Shown: positions 52,431-64,000 of the stretch, in pieces
How the letters are laid out: each line of letters opens with the position of its first letter
Numbering within the stretch: position 1 is the first letter of the stretch
Origin: Anaeramoeba ignava
Taxonomy: Eukaryota; Metamonada; Anaeramoebidae
Assembly (NCBI GenBank): GCA_028826165.1
Contig: JAPDFW010000101.1
Coordinates: 124,001 to 188,000, forward strand
Length of the DNA stretch: 64,000 nucleotides
Direction of reading: 5' to 3'
Position numbers and translations under genes: made by a program
Notes under the pieces: model-generated
Seen by the model: only the letters and a program-made list of their open reading frames with translations
Told to the model about the DNA's origin: nothing
Database searches by the model: none

Positions 52431-55400
52431 ATGGAAGAAAAAAAGAATAAAATTGGAGGATGGTTTAAAATACATCAATTAGTAAAAGAAGGAAATTTAG
52501 AAGAATTAAAAGAAGAATTAAAAAAACCAGAAACTAACGTTAATGCACAGAAAGCTGATGGATGGACTCCTTCTCATTTAGCCGCTTTAAATGACCGTTT
52601 AGATTGTCTTGTTGAGCTTGTTCGTTATGGCGCTAATCTTCATATTCAAGATAAAATTGGAAAAACTCCTTATTCTCTTGCTCTTTCTCAAAATAATTTT
52701 TGTTTAAAATTTATTCTTGTAAATTTTGCCTTTTTTCTTTTTGGAAAAAAAAATTTTTTTATATCAAACTTATTCAATTAAATTTATTTCGAACTTATTC
52801 AATTAAATTAATAATTAAATTTATATTAAAATTTATATTAAAATTTATAATTAAATTTATAATAAAATTTATATTAATATTTATTTCAAAATTTATTTCA
52901 AAATTTATTTCAATATTTATTTCAATATTTATATTAAAATTTATATTAAAATTTATTTTAAAATTTATTTTAAAATTTATTTCAAAATTTATATCAAAAT
53001 TTATATTAAAATTTATATTAATATTTATTTTAAAATTTATATTAAAATTTATATTAAAATTTATTTCAAAATTTATTTAATATTTATTTCAATATATCAA
53101 TATTTATTTTAAAATTTATTTCAAAATTTATTTCAAAATTTATTTTAAAATTTATATTAATATTTATATTAAAATTTATATTTCAATATTTATTTAATAT
53201 TTATTTTCAATATTTATTTCAAAATTTATATTAAAATTTATTTCAAAATTTATTTCAATATTTATATTAAAATTTATTTCAATATTTATTCAAAATTTAT
53301 TTCAATATTTATTTCAAAATTTATTTCAAAATTTATATTAAAATTTATTTCAATATTTATTCCAATATTTATTTCAAAATTTATATTAAAATTTATTTCA
53401 AAATTTATTTCAATATTTATTTCAATATTTATTTCAATATTTATTTCAAAATTTATTTTAATATTTATTTTAATATTATATTAAAATTTATTTTAAAATT
53501 TATTTCAATATTTTATTAATATTTATTTTAAAATTTATTTCAATATTTATTTCAATATTTATTTATTTAATATTTATTTCAATATTTATTTCAATATTTA
53601 TTTCAATATTTATATTAAAAATTTATTTCAAAATTTATTTCAATATTTATATTAAAATTTATTTCAATATTTATATTAAAATTTATTTTCAAAATTTATT
53701 TCAATATTTATATTAAAATTTATTTCCAAAATTTATTTCAAAATTTATATTAAAATTTATATTAATATTTATTTCAATATTTATATCAAAATTTATATTA
53801 AAATTTATTTCAAAATTTATATTAATATTTATTTCAAAATTTAATTAATATTTATTTCAATATTTATATCAAAATTTATATCAAAAATTTATATTAAAAT
53901 TTATATTAATATTTATTTCAATATTTTATTAAAATTTATTTCAAAATTTATTTAAAATTTATATTAAAATTTATTTCAAAATTTATTTCAATATTTATAT
54001 TAATATTTATTTCAAAATTTATTTCAAAATTTATATTAAAATTTATTTCAAAATTTATATTAAAATTTATATTAAAAATTTATATCAATATTTATATTTA
54101 AATTTATTTCAAAATTTATTTCAAAATTTATTTCAATATTTATATCAATATTTATTTCAAAATTTATTTCAATATTTATTTCAAAATTTATTTTAAAATT
54201 TATTTTAAAATTTATTTCAATATTTATATTAAAAATTAAAATTTATATCAAAATTTATATTAAAATTTATTTCAATATTTATATAAAATTTATTTCAATA
54301 TTTTATTAAAATTTATTTTCAAAATTTATTTCAATATTTATTTCAATATTTATTTCAATATTTATTTCAATATTTATATTAAAATTTATTTCAATATTTA
54401 TTTCAAAATTTATATTAATATTTATTTCAATATTTATTTCAAAATTTATTTCAATATTTATATTAAAATTTATTTCAAAATTATATTAAAATTATAATTT
54501 ATATTAAAATTTATATCAATATTTATATTAAAATTTATATTAAAATTTATATTAAAATTTATTTCAATTTATTTATTTCAAAATTTATATTAAAATTTAT
54601 TTCAATATTTATTTCAAAATTTATATTAAAATTTATATTAAAATTTATTTCAATATTTATTTCAATATTTATAATCAATATTTATATCAATATTTATTTC
54701 AAAATTTATTTCAATATTTATATCAAAATTTATATTAAAATTTATATTAAAATTAATATTAAAATTTATTTCAATATTTATTTCAATATTTATTTCAATA
54801 TTTATTTCAATATTTATATCAATATTTATATTAAAATTTATATTAAAATTTATATTAAAATTTATATTAAAATTTATATTAAAATTTATATTAAAATTTA
54901 TATCAAAATTTATATTAATATTTATAATAAAATTTATAATCAAAATTGATATTAAAAATTTATTTCAATATTTATATTAATATTTATATTAAAATTTATA
55001 TTAAAATTTATTTCAATATTTATTTCAATATTTATTTTAAAATTTTTATTAAACTTATTTCAATATTTATTTTAATATTTATTTCAAAATTTATATTAAT
55101 ATTTATTTCAAAATTTATATCAAAATTTATTTCAAAATTTATATTAAAATTTATATCAAAATTTATATCAATATTTATATCAAAAATTTATATCAATATT
55201 TATTTCAAAATTTATTTCAATATTATTTCAAAATTTATTTCAATATTTATTTCAATATTTATTTCAAATTTATATTAAAATTTATATTAATATTTATATT
55301 AAAATTTATATTAAAATTTATATCAATATTTATATTAAAATTTATATCAAAATTTATATTAAAATTTATATTAAAATTTATATTAAAATTTATATTAATA

Positions 55401-57323
55401 TTTATATCAATATTTATTTCAAAATTTATTTCAAAATTTATTTCAATATTTATTTCAATATTTATTTCAAAATTTATATCAAAATTTATATTAAAATTTA
55501 TATCAAAATTTATATTAAAATTTATATTAATATTTATTTCAATATTTATTTCAATATTTATTTCAATATTTATTTCAAAATTTATATCAATATTTATATC
55601 AAAATTTATTTCAATATTTATATTAAAATTTATATTAAAATTTAAATCAAAATTTATATCAAAATATTTAAAATAGGAAAATATGACACTCTCAGAAACA
55701 TTTGAAAAAATTAAATCAGGAGAAGAAATTGAAATGACAAAAGAAGAATTAGAAGAAAGAGATCAAGAAGGAGCTAGTATTTTACACATGGCATGTATTT
55801 TTGGAAGATACGAATTAATAGGGAAATTAATAGGAAAAGGAATACAAGTAAATGATCGTGACAAGCATGAAAATACAGGGATACATCATAGCTGTGTATA
55901 TGGATATCGGGAAATAGTATCTTTATTAGCTGGCGTTGGAGGAGAAATTGATGCAATAAATAGCAAAAACATGACACCTTTACTTTTAAGTTGCCGATTT
56001 GGATTTGCTGATGTTGTCAAGTTATTGATTCAAAAAGGAGCAGATTTGAAAAAAACAAGCAAAAATTTGACAAATGCAATTCATTATTCATGTTTCAACG
56101 GAAACGAAAATTGTGCACAAATTCTTTTGCAAACAAAAACAGCCGTTGAAATGATTAATTCGCAAAGAGTTGATGGTAAAACACCTGCTCATTTGGCTGC
56201 TCAACATGGACATCTCAAATCACTGCAAATACTCTGTTCATTCGGTGCAGATCTATCAATTGAGGATAAAAATTCTGATACTCCGTTTACTTTGGCAGCT
56301 TTAAACAAACAAAAAGAGATTATTAAATGGATATTGCGAACGAGAGAATCTGTCTATCAAAGTCAATCTAAACAGTCTCTAATTCATTTGTTTGTTAATT
56401 CGAATGACTTTGACATGCTCAAACTTCTTCTTTCAAGTTCCCGTTTTGATGTCAATGTCAAAGATAAAGATGGAAATTCACCAGCTCATTTGGCTTGTAA
56501 AAATTCTGCTTATGAATCTCTTGTTTTATTGTTAAAATTTGGTTGTGATATTCATACTAAAAATAATGAAAATAAATTTCCAAAAGATTTGTGCACTGAT
56601 TTTAAATGTTCTGATTTGATTTCTGTAAATTTAATTTAATTCAATTTAATTTAATTTTGAAAATTTCATGTTAAAAAATTTTTATTTTCATTTTGAAAAA
56701 TTTCTTCAAACAAGAAAGCAGAAAATCATAAACTTTTCCCTTCTAGAGTTCAACAATTCGAATGCACTTCTCGAAAATCAACAGCATTAACATTAGTTTG
56801 GTCACAACCACGTTCACTTGAAAAAATATCATCTTATTTAATTGAATTAAAATCAGAAAATGGTCCAATTATATCCAAACTTCTGAAATCAAAAACACAT
56901 GATATCACTGTGAGAAGACTTCTTCCCAACACATTGTATTCATTCAAAATTCGAGCTCAAAATGAATTTGGAATGGGTGAATGGTCGAAAAAACTATTAT
57001 CATGTCAAACAGGTTCACCAACAGTTCCTGATACAATTGTTGAGATTTTTCTCAAATCAAGAAATGAAGACTCTCTTATTATCACTTGGACTCCTCCTGA
57101 AGATAATGGAGACCAAATTACAGAATATGAATTTGAAATTACAAATGTTTCTAAAGGCTCTTCTAATATTCATAAATCAAATAGTTCATTACCTCAATTT
57201 TGTTTTCAAAATTTAAATCCTGATACTGAATATCTTATTAGAGTTCGTTCAAAAAATGCAATTGGTTGGAGTCAATGGTGTATGGAAGAATCTTTTAGAA
57301 CAAAACTTCCTTCAAAAAATTGA
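52431..57323 (+). CDS. Ankyrin-repeat protein with two fibronectin type III domains, three exons
   Basis: Exons 52431-52718, 55677-56624 and 56715-57323 join in phase 0 to 614 aa. Ankyrin repeats fill residues 1 to about 410: [100 protein letters not shown] and [20 protein letters not shown]. Two FN3 domains follow: [20 protein letters not shown] with [20 protein letters not shown], then [20 protein letters not shown] with [20 protein letters not shown]. The set of domains recalls animal FANK1 but in reversed order. It is a likely intracellular scaffold. The 2958-bp first intron is a pure repeat; if that splice is wrong, the gene would be two separate ankyrin proteins. Confidence 0.85.
52719..55676 (+). 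repeat. Ankyrin-FN3 intron 1: AAATTTATTTCA/AAATTTATATTA array
   Basis: A 2958-bp intron (GTAAAT to AAATAG) composed of 12-bp units AAATTTATTTCA, AATATTTATTTC and AAATTTATATTA. It contains no gene; long frames in it ([17 protein letters not shown]) are repeat translations. Confidence 0.88.
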
Positions 57324-57430
57324 ATTTTGTGGAATTTGATTTTTTTTTTAAATAAACAAATTGAAATTATTTCTTTCTTGTTAAAGTTGTTTTTTTATTA
57401 TTATTTTTTTTTTTTTAAAAAATTAAAAAG
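57324..57430. other. Spacer between convergent genes
   Basis: A 107-bp T/A-rich gap between the convergent ankyrin-FN3 and TRAPPC11 genes. Nothing else is recognised. Confidence 0.7.
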
Positions 57431-60400
57431 TTAATTCATGTGACTTGGATAAATGAATATATATTTTTGTTCTTCAAAATTGGAAATTTCAACTGAATCA
57501 TTACTATTACTATTATTTAAAACTGCTTTGAAAAAAGGAAGAATTTGATGACCAGGAACTAAAGGAATAACATTATAACATAATAAACGAGTGCTTCTTG
57601 GAAGAACAGCCAATTCAACTTGTTCCAAACCATTAAGAACAAAATCAGGATTTGAAATCAACCGAATTTGAATAAATTGGATATTATTAGAATTATTAAT
57701 GATTTGGAAATGAAACAAAATTGTTGATCCAACAAATCCTGTTTGAGGAAATTTACTTTTGATGATAATATCTTGTAATTTATGTAATTGATCAACAATT
57801 GGATAATTTAATATTCCAATCAAATGATTTTCTTTCCATTCATCAGAATAATAACCTGATCTTTTAACAGTTTCTTTTTCTTTTTCTTTTTCTTTTTCTT
57901 TTTCTTTCAAATTTTCATCTTCAATTTCCTTCGTTTTTTTAAATAACATTTCTTCAATTTCTGATTTATTATTCCTTTTCAAATTATTACTTAATAAATG
58001 AATCAATTCCGAAAATTGATGTAAAATTGGATTTTGCAGATCATCTTGAACTCTTTTCAAATGTGTTTCAACAAAACCAAAATTTTTTTCTGTAAAGAAA
58101 TCTTTTTCTTGATCAAAAAAGAAAGAAGAATGAATTGAATAAGTTTCTTTTTGCTCAATTATTTGAGGTAAAAATGCACCATGAACATTTTTTGATTTGC
58201 GAATAAAATTTGAGTTCAAAATCAATTCAACTTCTTGCAAATTGATTTGGAACGGAAGTTGGGATAATAAATCACACCAAAATACTCCCAATGATTGATC
58301 CATATCCAAATCAAGTTTAGGGAACTGCCAATCAAATACTAACTGAAAAGGATTGACAAATTCAATTTGAAATTGTTTTGAAATCAATCTGTTGTATTTC
58401 AAGATTGTTTGGAATTTAATATCCACATTGATCGTGATTTTCCTTGCAGCATTGCTTTGAATGCAGAAAAGAATAAAGTATTCATTATGCGGAGGGATTT
58501 CTGGAAGAACAAAATTCTCGAATATTTTGTTTGGAGATTGAAGAATTTTAAGCGAATAAACTACTTCAAATGATTGTATATTGATTTCTCCTGACGAGAT
58601 GTGTTCATCATCACTTTGAATAATTAATTTAACAGGAAAGAATTCATTGATTATTGCTGGTGGGTCGTATTCAAATAATATTGTGATTTCTGGTTGAGGA
58701 ATTGTGATTTGAAGAATGTTTCTTAAAGGAAATTTCCACATCAAAATTTTTTCCTCTTTTTCCATTTGGATTGGATCCCATGCAAATATAATTCTTTGTT
58801 GGTTTTCTTTTCCATAAACTAATTCGATTGAATAACATTGTAAATTTCCTCCAAATTCTTTTGCCTTATTTTTAAATTCAAGTATTTTTTCTTTTTCGGG
58901 TAATAATTCAATTAGATTTTCTTTATTATTTTCACCAACATCATAAGAAGCAATATTGAATCTGATGAAAATATTTTGGAAAACAATTGGATTAACAAAA
59001 TGTGAGATTAAACGAACTCGAAAAACAATGGGATGATGTTGATAAACTTGTGATTTTAGAAAGTGACTTCTGCATGAGATTAACTTGTTTAATGGATTTT
59101 TATCATTCATTACGATTATTTTTTGTTCTGGAATTGGAGTGATTGGAATTTTTTGAGGATTCTAGAGGGGAATTATTTTTAAAATGAATTAAAATATTGA
59201 ATTGAAAAATTATTTTTAAAATGAATTAAAATATTGAATTGAAAAATTATTTTTAAAATGAATTAAAATAATAAATTAAAATTATTTTTAAAAATGAATT
59301 AAAATATTGAATTGAAAAATTATTTTAAAAATGAATTAAAATAATAAATTAAAAATTATTTTAAAAATGAATTAAAATAATAAATTGAAAATTATTTTTA
59401 AAAATGAATTAAAATATTAAATTAAGAAATTATTTTTAAAAATGAATTAAAATATTAAATTAGAAATTATTTTTAAAAATGAATTAAAATATTGAATTGA
59501 AAATTATTTTTAAAAATTATTATTTTTAAAAATGAATTAAAATATTGAATTGAAAATTATTTTTAAAAATGAATTAAAATATTTAAATTAGAAATTATTT
59601 TTAAAAATGAATTAAAATATTAATTGAGAAATTATTTTAAAAATGAATTAAAATATTAAATTAGAAATTATTTTTAAAAATGAATTAAAATAATAAATTG
59701 AAAATTATTTTTAAAATGAATTAAAATAATTGAAAAATTATTTTAAAATGAATTAAAAAATTAAATTAAAAAATCGCATTTTAAAAATGATTTTAAACAA
59801 TTGAAATTATTTTTAAAATGAATTAAAATATTAAATTGGGAAATTATTTTTAAAAATGAATTAAAATGTTGAATTAGAAATTATTTTTAAAATGAATTAA
59901 AATATTAAATTGGGAAATTATTTTAAAAATGAATTAAAATATTAAATTAAAATTATTTTTTAAAATGAATTAAAATATTAATTAGAAATTATTTTTAGAA
60001 ATGAATTAAAATATTAATTAGAAATTATTTTTTGAATTAATTAAAATATAAAATTGAAAATTATTTTTAAAATGAATAAATTAATAAATTGAAAAATTAT
60101 TTTTTTCATTCTTTTTAAAATGTACAAAAATCGCATTTTGAAGATGATTTTGAACAATTAATCTTGTTTCTTTTGGAAGAGATAAATCAGGATTATTTAA
60201 ATTCAAAAGAGAAAAGAGTAAAACTTTCCAATCATTTAATTGAATTGAACATTCAAATAAATATAATAAATTTTTTGATAATAAACAATTCCAAGAATTT
60301 GGAATCATATTATTAACAAGATGTTGAATAAATGGTGAAGCTTTTTCAAATAATAAATTTTCAAAATATTGTTCAGCAACTAGTTCTAAAATATGAGCTT

Positions 60401-62839
60401 GAATTCCTTTATGATTTTTTTGAATATCAAAATTAAAATGATATGCCATTTTGAGTAATACTAAATTATTTGAGAAATGATCAAATTGGTCTTCTCTAAT
60501 TAATTCTTTGAGTAAATCCTTCATAGCTAAATTAAAATAAGTTTGGAATTAAATTAAAATCAATTTGAAATAAATTTGAATTGAAATAAATTAAATTTGG
60601 ATTTAAAATAAATTTGAATTTAAATCAATTTAAAATAAGTTTGAAATTTGAATTAAATTAAAATAAATTTGAATTTAAATAAATTTGAAATTAAATAAAT
60701 TTGAATTTAAATAAATTTAAAATAAATTTGAAATTTAAATTGAAATAAATTTGAATTTGAAATTTAAATTGAAATAAATTTGAATTTGTAATTAAAATTG
60801 AAATTTAAATCAAATTGAAATAAAATTGAATTAAAATTAAATTAAATTTGAATTTATACATAAACTAAAATTAGATTTCCCAATAAATTCAATATTTTCT
60901 AAATCTAAAGTGCTCTTAGAAAAAGTTGTTTTAATGGGAAAATTCAAATCAGTTTTTTCAATTTCAGATTTAAATTTAATCAATAAATTCTTGACACAAT
61001 GAGTTCTTTTAATAGCATATTTAGCAGCAATATAATAATAAAAAGAGATATTTTTAAAAGGATCAGGAGAAAGTTTTGTATTTTTGATACCGAATTTTTC
61101 CCACAAAGAAGCAAAAAATTGAAATTGTTGAGAAATATATTGAAAATGTTCAAAATCTCTTTCTGAAATTGGGAATCGATATTTTTGATAAATATTCATA
61201 TGATTTCTAAATTGTTGAATAGCAGAATCGAAATCATTCATTTCGAAATAATTAGTGATGATCTTAATAGTTAAAATTTCTGCAAAAACTTTAATTTCCG
61301 TTAAAGTTGTCATTGTACTAACAACTTCTCTTAAATTTTTATAAGATTTTAAAAAGTTTTCATTTGCTTTTTGTAAATCACCCATGCATTCAAAATAAAA
61401 TCCACATTTAAAATAGTTTCTTGTTGATAACATTGAGTTAGATCGTTTGCTTATGCTTTCTTGATATTTTCTTATTCGATTTGCTTCTTTTTTGTATGCT
61501 CGATTAGATAAATTTTGTAATTCACTCTCAATTTTGGTTTTGATTGCTTGTTGGAAACTCATATAAAGTATTCCTGTTCCTCTTTTATGATCAAGTTGTT
61601 TTTTAATTGTTGTTAAAAAATCTTCAAACGGTGGTGCTTGTTCTAATTTTTTTAAAAATCTTCAATTTCAATTATAATTTTAATTTCAAAATGAATTTTT
61701 AATTTCAAAATGAATTTTAATTTCTTTAAATGAATTTTAATTTTTATTTTAATTTTAAAATGAATTTTAATTTTAATTTCAAAATGAATTTTAATTTTTA
61801 ATTTTAATTTTAATTTCAAAATGAATTTTAATTTCAAAATGAATTTTAATTTTAATTTCAAAATTTTAATTTTAATTTTAATTTCAAAATGAATTTTAAT
61901 TTTTAATTTTAATTTTAATTTTAAAATGAATTTTATTTTAATTTTATAAATGAATTTTATTTTAATTTTAATTTTAATTTTAATTTTAATTTTTAATTTT
62001 AATTTTATTTTAATTTTAATTTTAAATTTTTATAAATGAATTTTATTTTAATTTTAATTTTAATTTTAATTTTAATTTTAATTTTAAATTTAATTTTAAA
62101 TTTAATTTTAATTATAAATGAATTTTTGGATTTAATTTTAATTTTAATTTTAATTTTAATTTTAATTTAATTTTAATTTTAATTTTAATTTTTAAATTTA
62201 ATTTTTAATTTTAAAAATGAATTTTAATTTTAATTTTAATTTTAATTTTAAATTTTAATTTTTAATTTTTAATTTTAATTTTTATTTTAATTTTAATTTT
62301 AATTTTAATTTTAAATTTTAATTTTAATTTTAATTTTAATTTTAATTTTTTTAATTTTAATTTTAATTTTAATTTTAATTTTAATTGATGTATTAAATTG
62401 TAAATTGTAAAAAAAAAGTTATTTTGGAAATTTTTGCTTTTTTTTTTGTTTAGAAAAGAATAAACATACGACTTCGAAAACGAATTGCTAACAAAATAAA
62501 AATTTTAAAATTACGAGATTTTTCAATTTCCAATAAATTTTGAACTAAAGTTTTAACTTCAGTTTGAGTTTTTTCAATAGATTCAACATCATGAAGAGAA
62601 ACAACAACAGAAGGAATTTGATAAATATGTTTTAACAACCATTTTGAGTGAAGAATTCCTTCAGGTTGACGGATTTCTGTTTGTGTGTTCTTGATTTTTT
62701 GTGGTTTAATTTCTTGATATTTTATAAACCTAAATTTGTTTTTATAAATATCTTGAAATAATTCTAAATGTTCATCTTTTCCTATAAAACTTATTAATGG
62801 TAATGGTCTTGTTATAATTTCTTTCGGATAAATTTCCAT
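57431..62839 (-). CDS. TRAPPC11: TRAPPC11 (foie gras / Gryzun) trafficking subunit, four exons
   Basis: Minus-strand exons 62470-62839, 60860-61642, 60126-60526 and 57431-59161 join in phase to 1094 aa, close to the animal length (~1130). The N-terminus matches TRAPPC11: ITRPLPLISFIGKDEHLELF and PEGILHSKWLLKHIYQIPSV. The foie-gras domain follows: YFECMGDLQKANENFLKSYK, DSAIQQFRNHMNIYQKYRFP, FEHFQYISQQFQFFASLWEK and FYYYIAAKYAIKR. The last exon is the beta-rich Gryzun part: VFRVRLISHFVNPIVFQN, ITILFEYDPPAIINEFFPVK and GFVGSTILFHFQIINNSN, with a Lys/Glu repeat. TRAPPC11 belongs to the TRAPP III complex, which acts on Rab1 in ER-Golgi traffic and autophagy. All three introns are tandem-repeat arrays. 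Confidence 0.92.
59162..60125 (-). repeat. TRAPPC11 intron 3: ~37-bp repeat
   Basis: A 964-bp intron (minus-strand GTACAT to CTCTAG). Plus-strand units read TTATTTTTAAAAATGAATTA then AAATATTGAATTAGAAA, about 37 bp each, some 20 or more copies. Flanking exons read QNAIF and NPQKIPITPIP. Confidence 0.9.
60527..60859 (-). repeat. TRAPPC11 intron 2: AAATAAATTTGAATTT repeats
   Basis: A 333-bp intron (minus-strand GTATAA to TTTAG) of AAATTTGAATTTAAATAAAT units. Phase is kept across the join. Confidence 0.88.
61643..62469 (-). repeat. TRAPPC11 intron 1: TTTTAA hexanucleotide array
   Basis: An 827-bp intron (minus-strand GTATGT to ATTAG) made of AATTTT units with TTTCAAAATGAATTTTAATT variants. On the sense strand this is AAAATT, the unit seen beside the RCC1-BTB genes. 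The join reads AIRFRSQQAPPFEDFL. Confidence 0.88.
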
Positions 62840-62929
62840 TTTTAATTTTTAATTTTTGAATTTTTGAAATGAAAAAATGAATTTGTAAAATTTTAAAAAA
62901 AAAAATTGTTTCTTTTTTTTCATTTTAAA

Positions 62930-62969
62930 ATTAAAATTCATTTTATTTTTCATTTTTTTCTTTTTAAAA
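62930..62969 (+). promoter_or_regulatory. CATTTTT leader of RCC1-BTB copy 3
   Basis: AAAATTCATTTTATTTTTCA and TTTTTTTCTTTTTAAAA precede the ATG, matching the leaders of copies 1 and 2. TRAPPC11 starts divergently 130 bp away. Confidence 0.5.
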
Positions 62970-64000
62970 ATGATGAATGAAATTTTATTTTTTGGTTTAA
63001 ATAAATATCTAAATTTTATCAAAAATAAACCAAATAAAATAACAAAACCAATTCAATTTAAATTTGAAAATGAAAATGAAAATGAAAATGAAAATGAAAA
63101 ACAAATTAAACAAATTTCATCAGGTTTCTTTTCAACAATTTTCCTTTTTAAAAATGGAAAAGCAATAGAATATTTATTACAAAATTCAAATCAAAATCCT
63201 TCAAAAATCCAAATTGAAGAAAATATTCAAAAAGTAACTGTTGGTTTTCAAAATAAAGCTATTTTAACAATAGAAGGAAATGTATTTGCCAAAGGAGAAT
63301 ATATTAATCCAGAAAATACTTATGAATTTATCAATATTTCATCATTAATTGAAGATAAAAATGATAGAATAATTCAAGGTATTGTTTCTGGAGCTTGTTC
63401 AATTTACTTATTAACTTCAAATCAAAATGCTTATGGAATTGGTTCAAATGAACAAGGTAAACTTGGTTTTGATTCTAGAACACTTAAAAAAACAGAAAAA
63501 CCAATTTTAATGATGAAAAATGTTTCTAAAATATTTTCAGGAAATTCTTCATTTCATGTTTTTCTTTTAAATTCAAATCAAGAATTATTTGGATGCGGTA
63601 ATAATGGATATGGTCGACTTGGATTAGGAAAATCAAAAAGAAGAAACCAAAATCCAAAAATTAACCAAAATCCAAAATATTCCAAAAGGTAAAATAATTG
63701 ATATTCAATGTGGATATTCTTATTCAATAATGTTGATTGAAAATGAAAATGAAAATGAAAATCCAAAAAGAAAACTTTATTCATGTGGTTATTATGAATA
63801 TAATGGACTTGGCAAAAATGAAAATACTTATGAATTTACTGAAATCAAATCATCTTTATTTGAAAATGATAATATTCTTGAGTTTTCTGTTGGAAGAGAA
63901 CATAATTTGATTTTAACTTCCAAAGGGAAACTAATAGTATTTGGAAGTAATTTTTGTGGTGAATTAGGAACTGGAAATACAAAAGATGAACCAATTCCAA
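62970..64000 (+). pseudogene. RCC1-repeat protein, copy 3, frameshifted and cut by window end
   Basis: Closely related to the copies at 3817 and 6336, with GIGSNEQGKLGFDS, FGCGNNGYGRLGLGKS and the same Glu-Asn tract near the N-terminus. Two ATGs lie in tandem (62970 and 62973); the second matches the start of the paralogues. The frame closes at 63692 after 240 residues. A 2-base shortfall in the A-rich stretch at about 63625-63650, relative to copy 2, shifts the frame. After it the homologous sequence (KIIDIQCGYSYSIMLIENEN, then GLGKNENTYEFTEIKSSLF and FGSNFCGELGTGNTK) continues to the window end. It is either a decaying copy or an assembly error; the BTB part lies beyond the window. Confidence 0.78.

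Noticed and set aside
1-64000. tRNA, rRNA or spliceosomal RNA genes
   Set aside because: No GC-rich cloverleaf or conserved RNA block was found by eye; the only odd island (30080-30125) does not fold into a recognisable tRNA.

Overview
The window is nuclear DNA of a microbial eukaryote with an extremely AT-rich genome. Genes have GT-AG introns, all three standard stop codons end recognisable proteins, and the proteins are eukaryotic housekeeping factors (Elongin C, TFIIH p34, CDC14, NVL, a USP9X-type deubiquitinase, TRAPPC11, a cyclin, an actin relative). Families of RCC1-BTB and TLDc proteins, together with long Asn/Gln/Glu-rich tracts, recall amoeboid protists such as anaeramoebids or Amoebozoa. 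That placement is an inference from gene content and was not tested.

Layout. 1-57 holds the start of a minus-strand gene. 242-2840 holds two unrecognised genes. 3817-8127 holds two RCC1-BTB paralogues (the second frameshifted) separated by AAAATT hexanucleotide arrays, and a third copy starts at 62970 and runs off the end. 8419-9285 (-) is a secreted GH114-type glycosidase. 9430-11310 is a minisatellite. 11439-11880 is Elongin C. 12060-16250 is an 11-bp repeat array interrupted by an apparently recent pogo/Tigger-like transposon (13643-15858, with TIRs and a TA duplication), followed by a divergent actin at 16256. 17534-20885 holds two TLDc genes related by partial duplication. 21783-25779 holds TFIIH p34 and a cyclin. 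25918-29853 is CDC14. 30298-32869 is a five-exon CCCH zinc-finger gene. 32943-38981 is NVL, with seven exons. 39687-48951 is a large deubiquitinase with six exons. 48993-50413 (-) is a WD40 protein. 50450-52320 is a ~153-bp satellite. 52431-57323 is an ankyrin-FN3 protein with a 3-kb repeat-filled intron. 57431-62839 (-) is TRAPPC11 with four exons. Exon joins were worked out by eye from splice sites, reading phase and family similarity.

The outstanding feature is in CDC14. The HC(X)5R catalytic loop of the phosphatase is split, exactly between His and the catalytic Cys, by a 267-residue in-frame intein-like element. It starts with Cys, ends with His-Asn, and uses the phosphatase's own catalytic Cys as the +1 nucleophile. 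The enzyme could therefore only become active after protein splicing.

Two genome-wide habits stand out. Nearly every gene has a T-rich leader with CATTTTTT-like repeats just before its ATG. Nearly every long intron or spacer is filled by its own short tandem repeat, and some of the same repeat units also occur in frame inside exons as Asn/Gln/Glu tracts.
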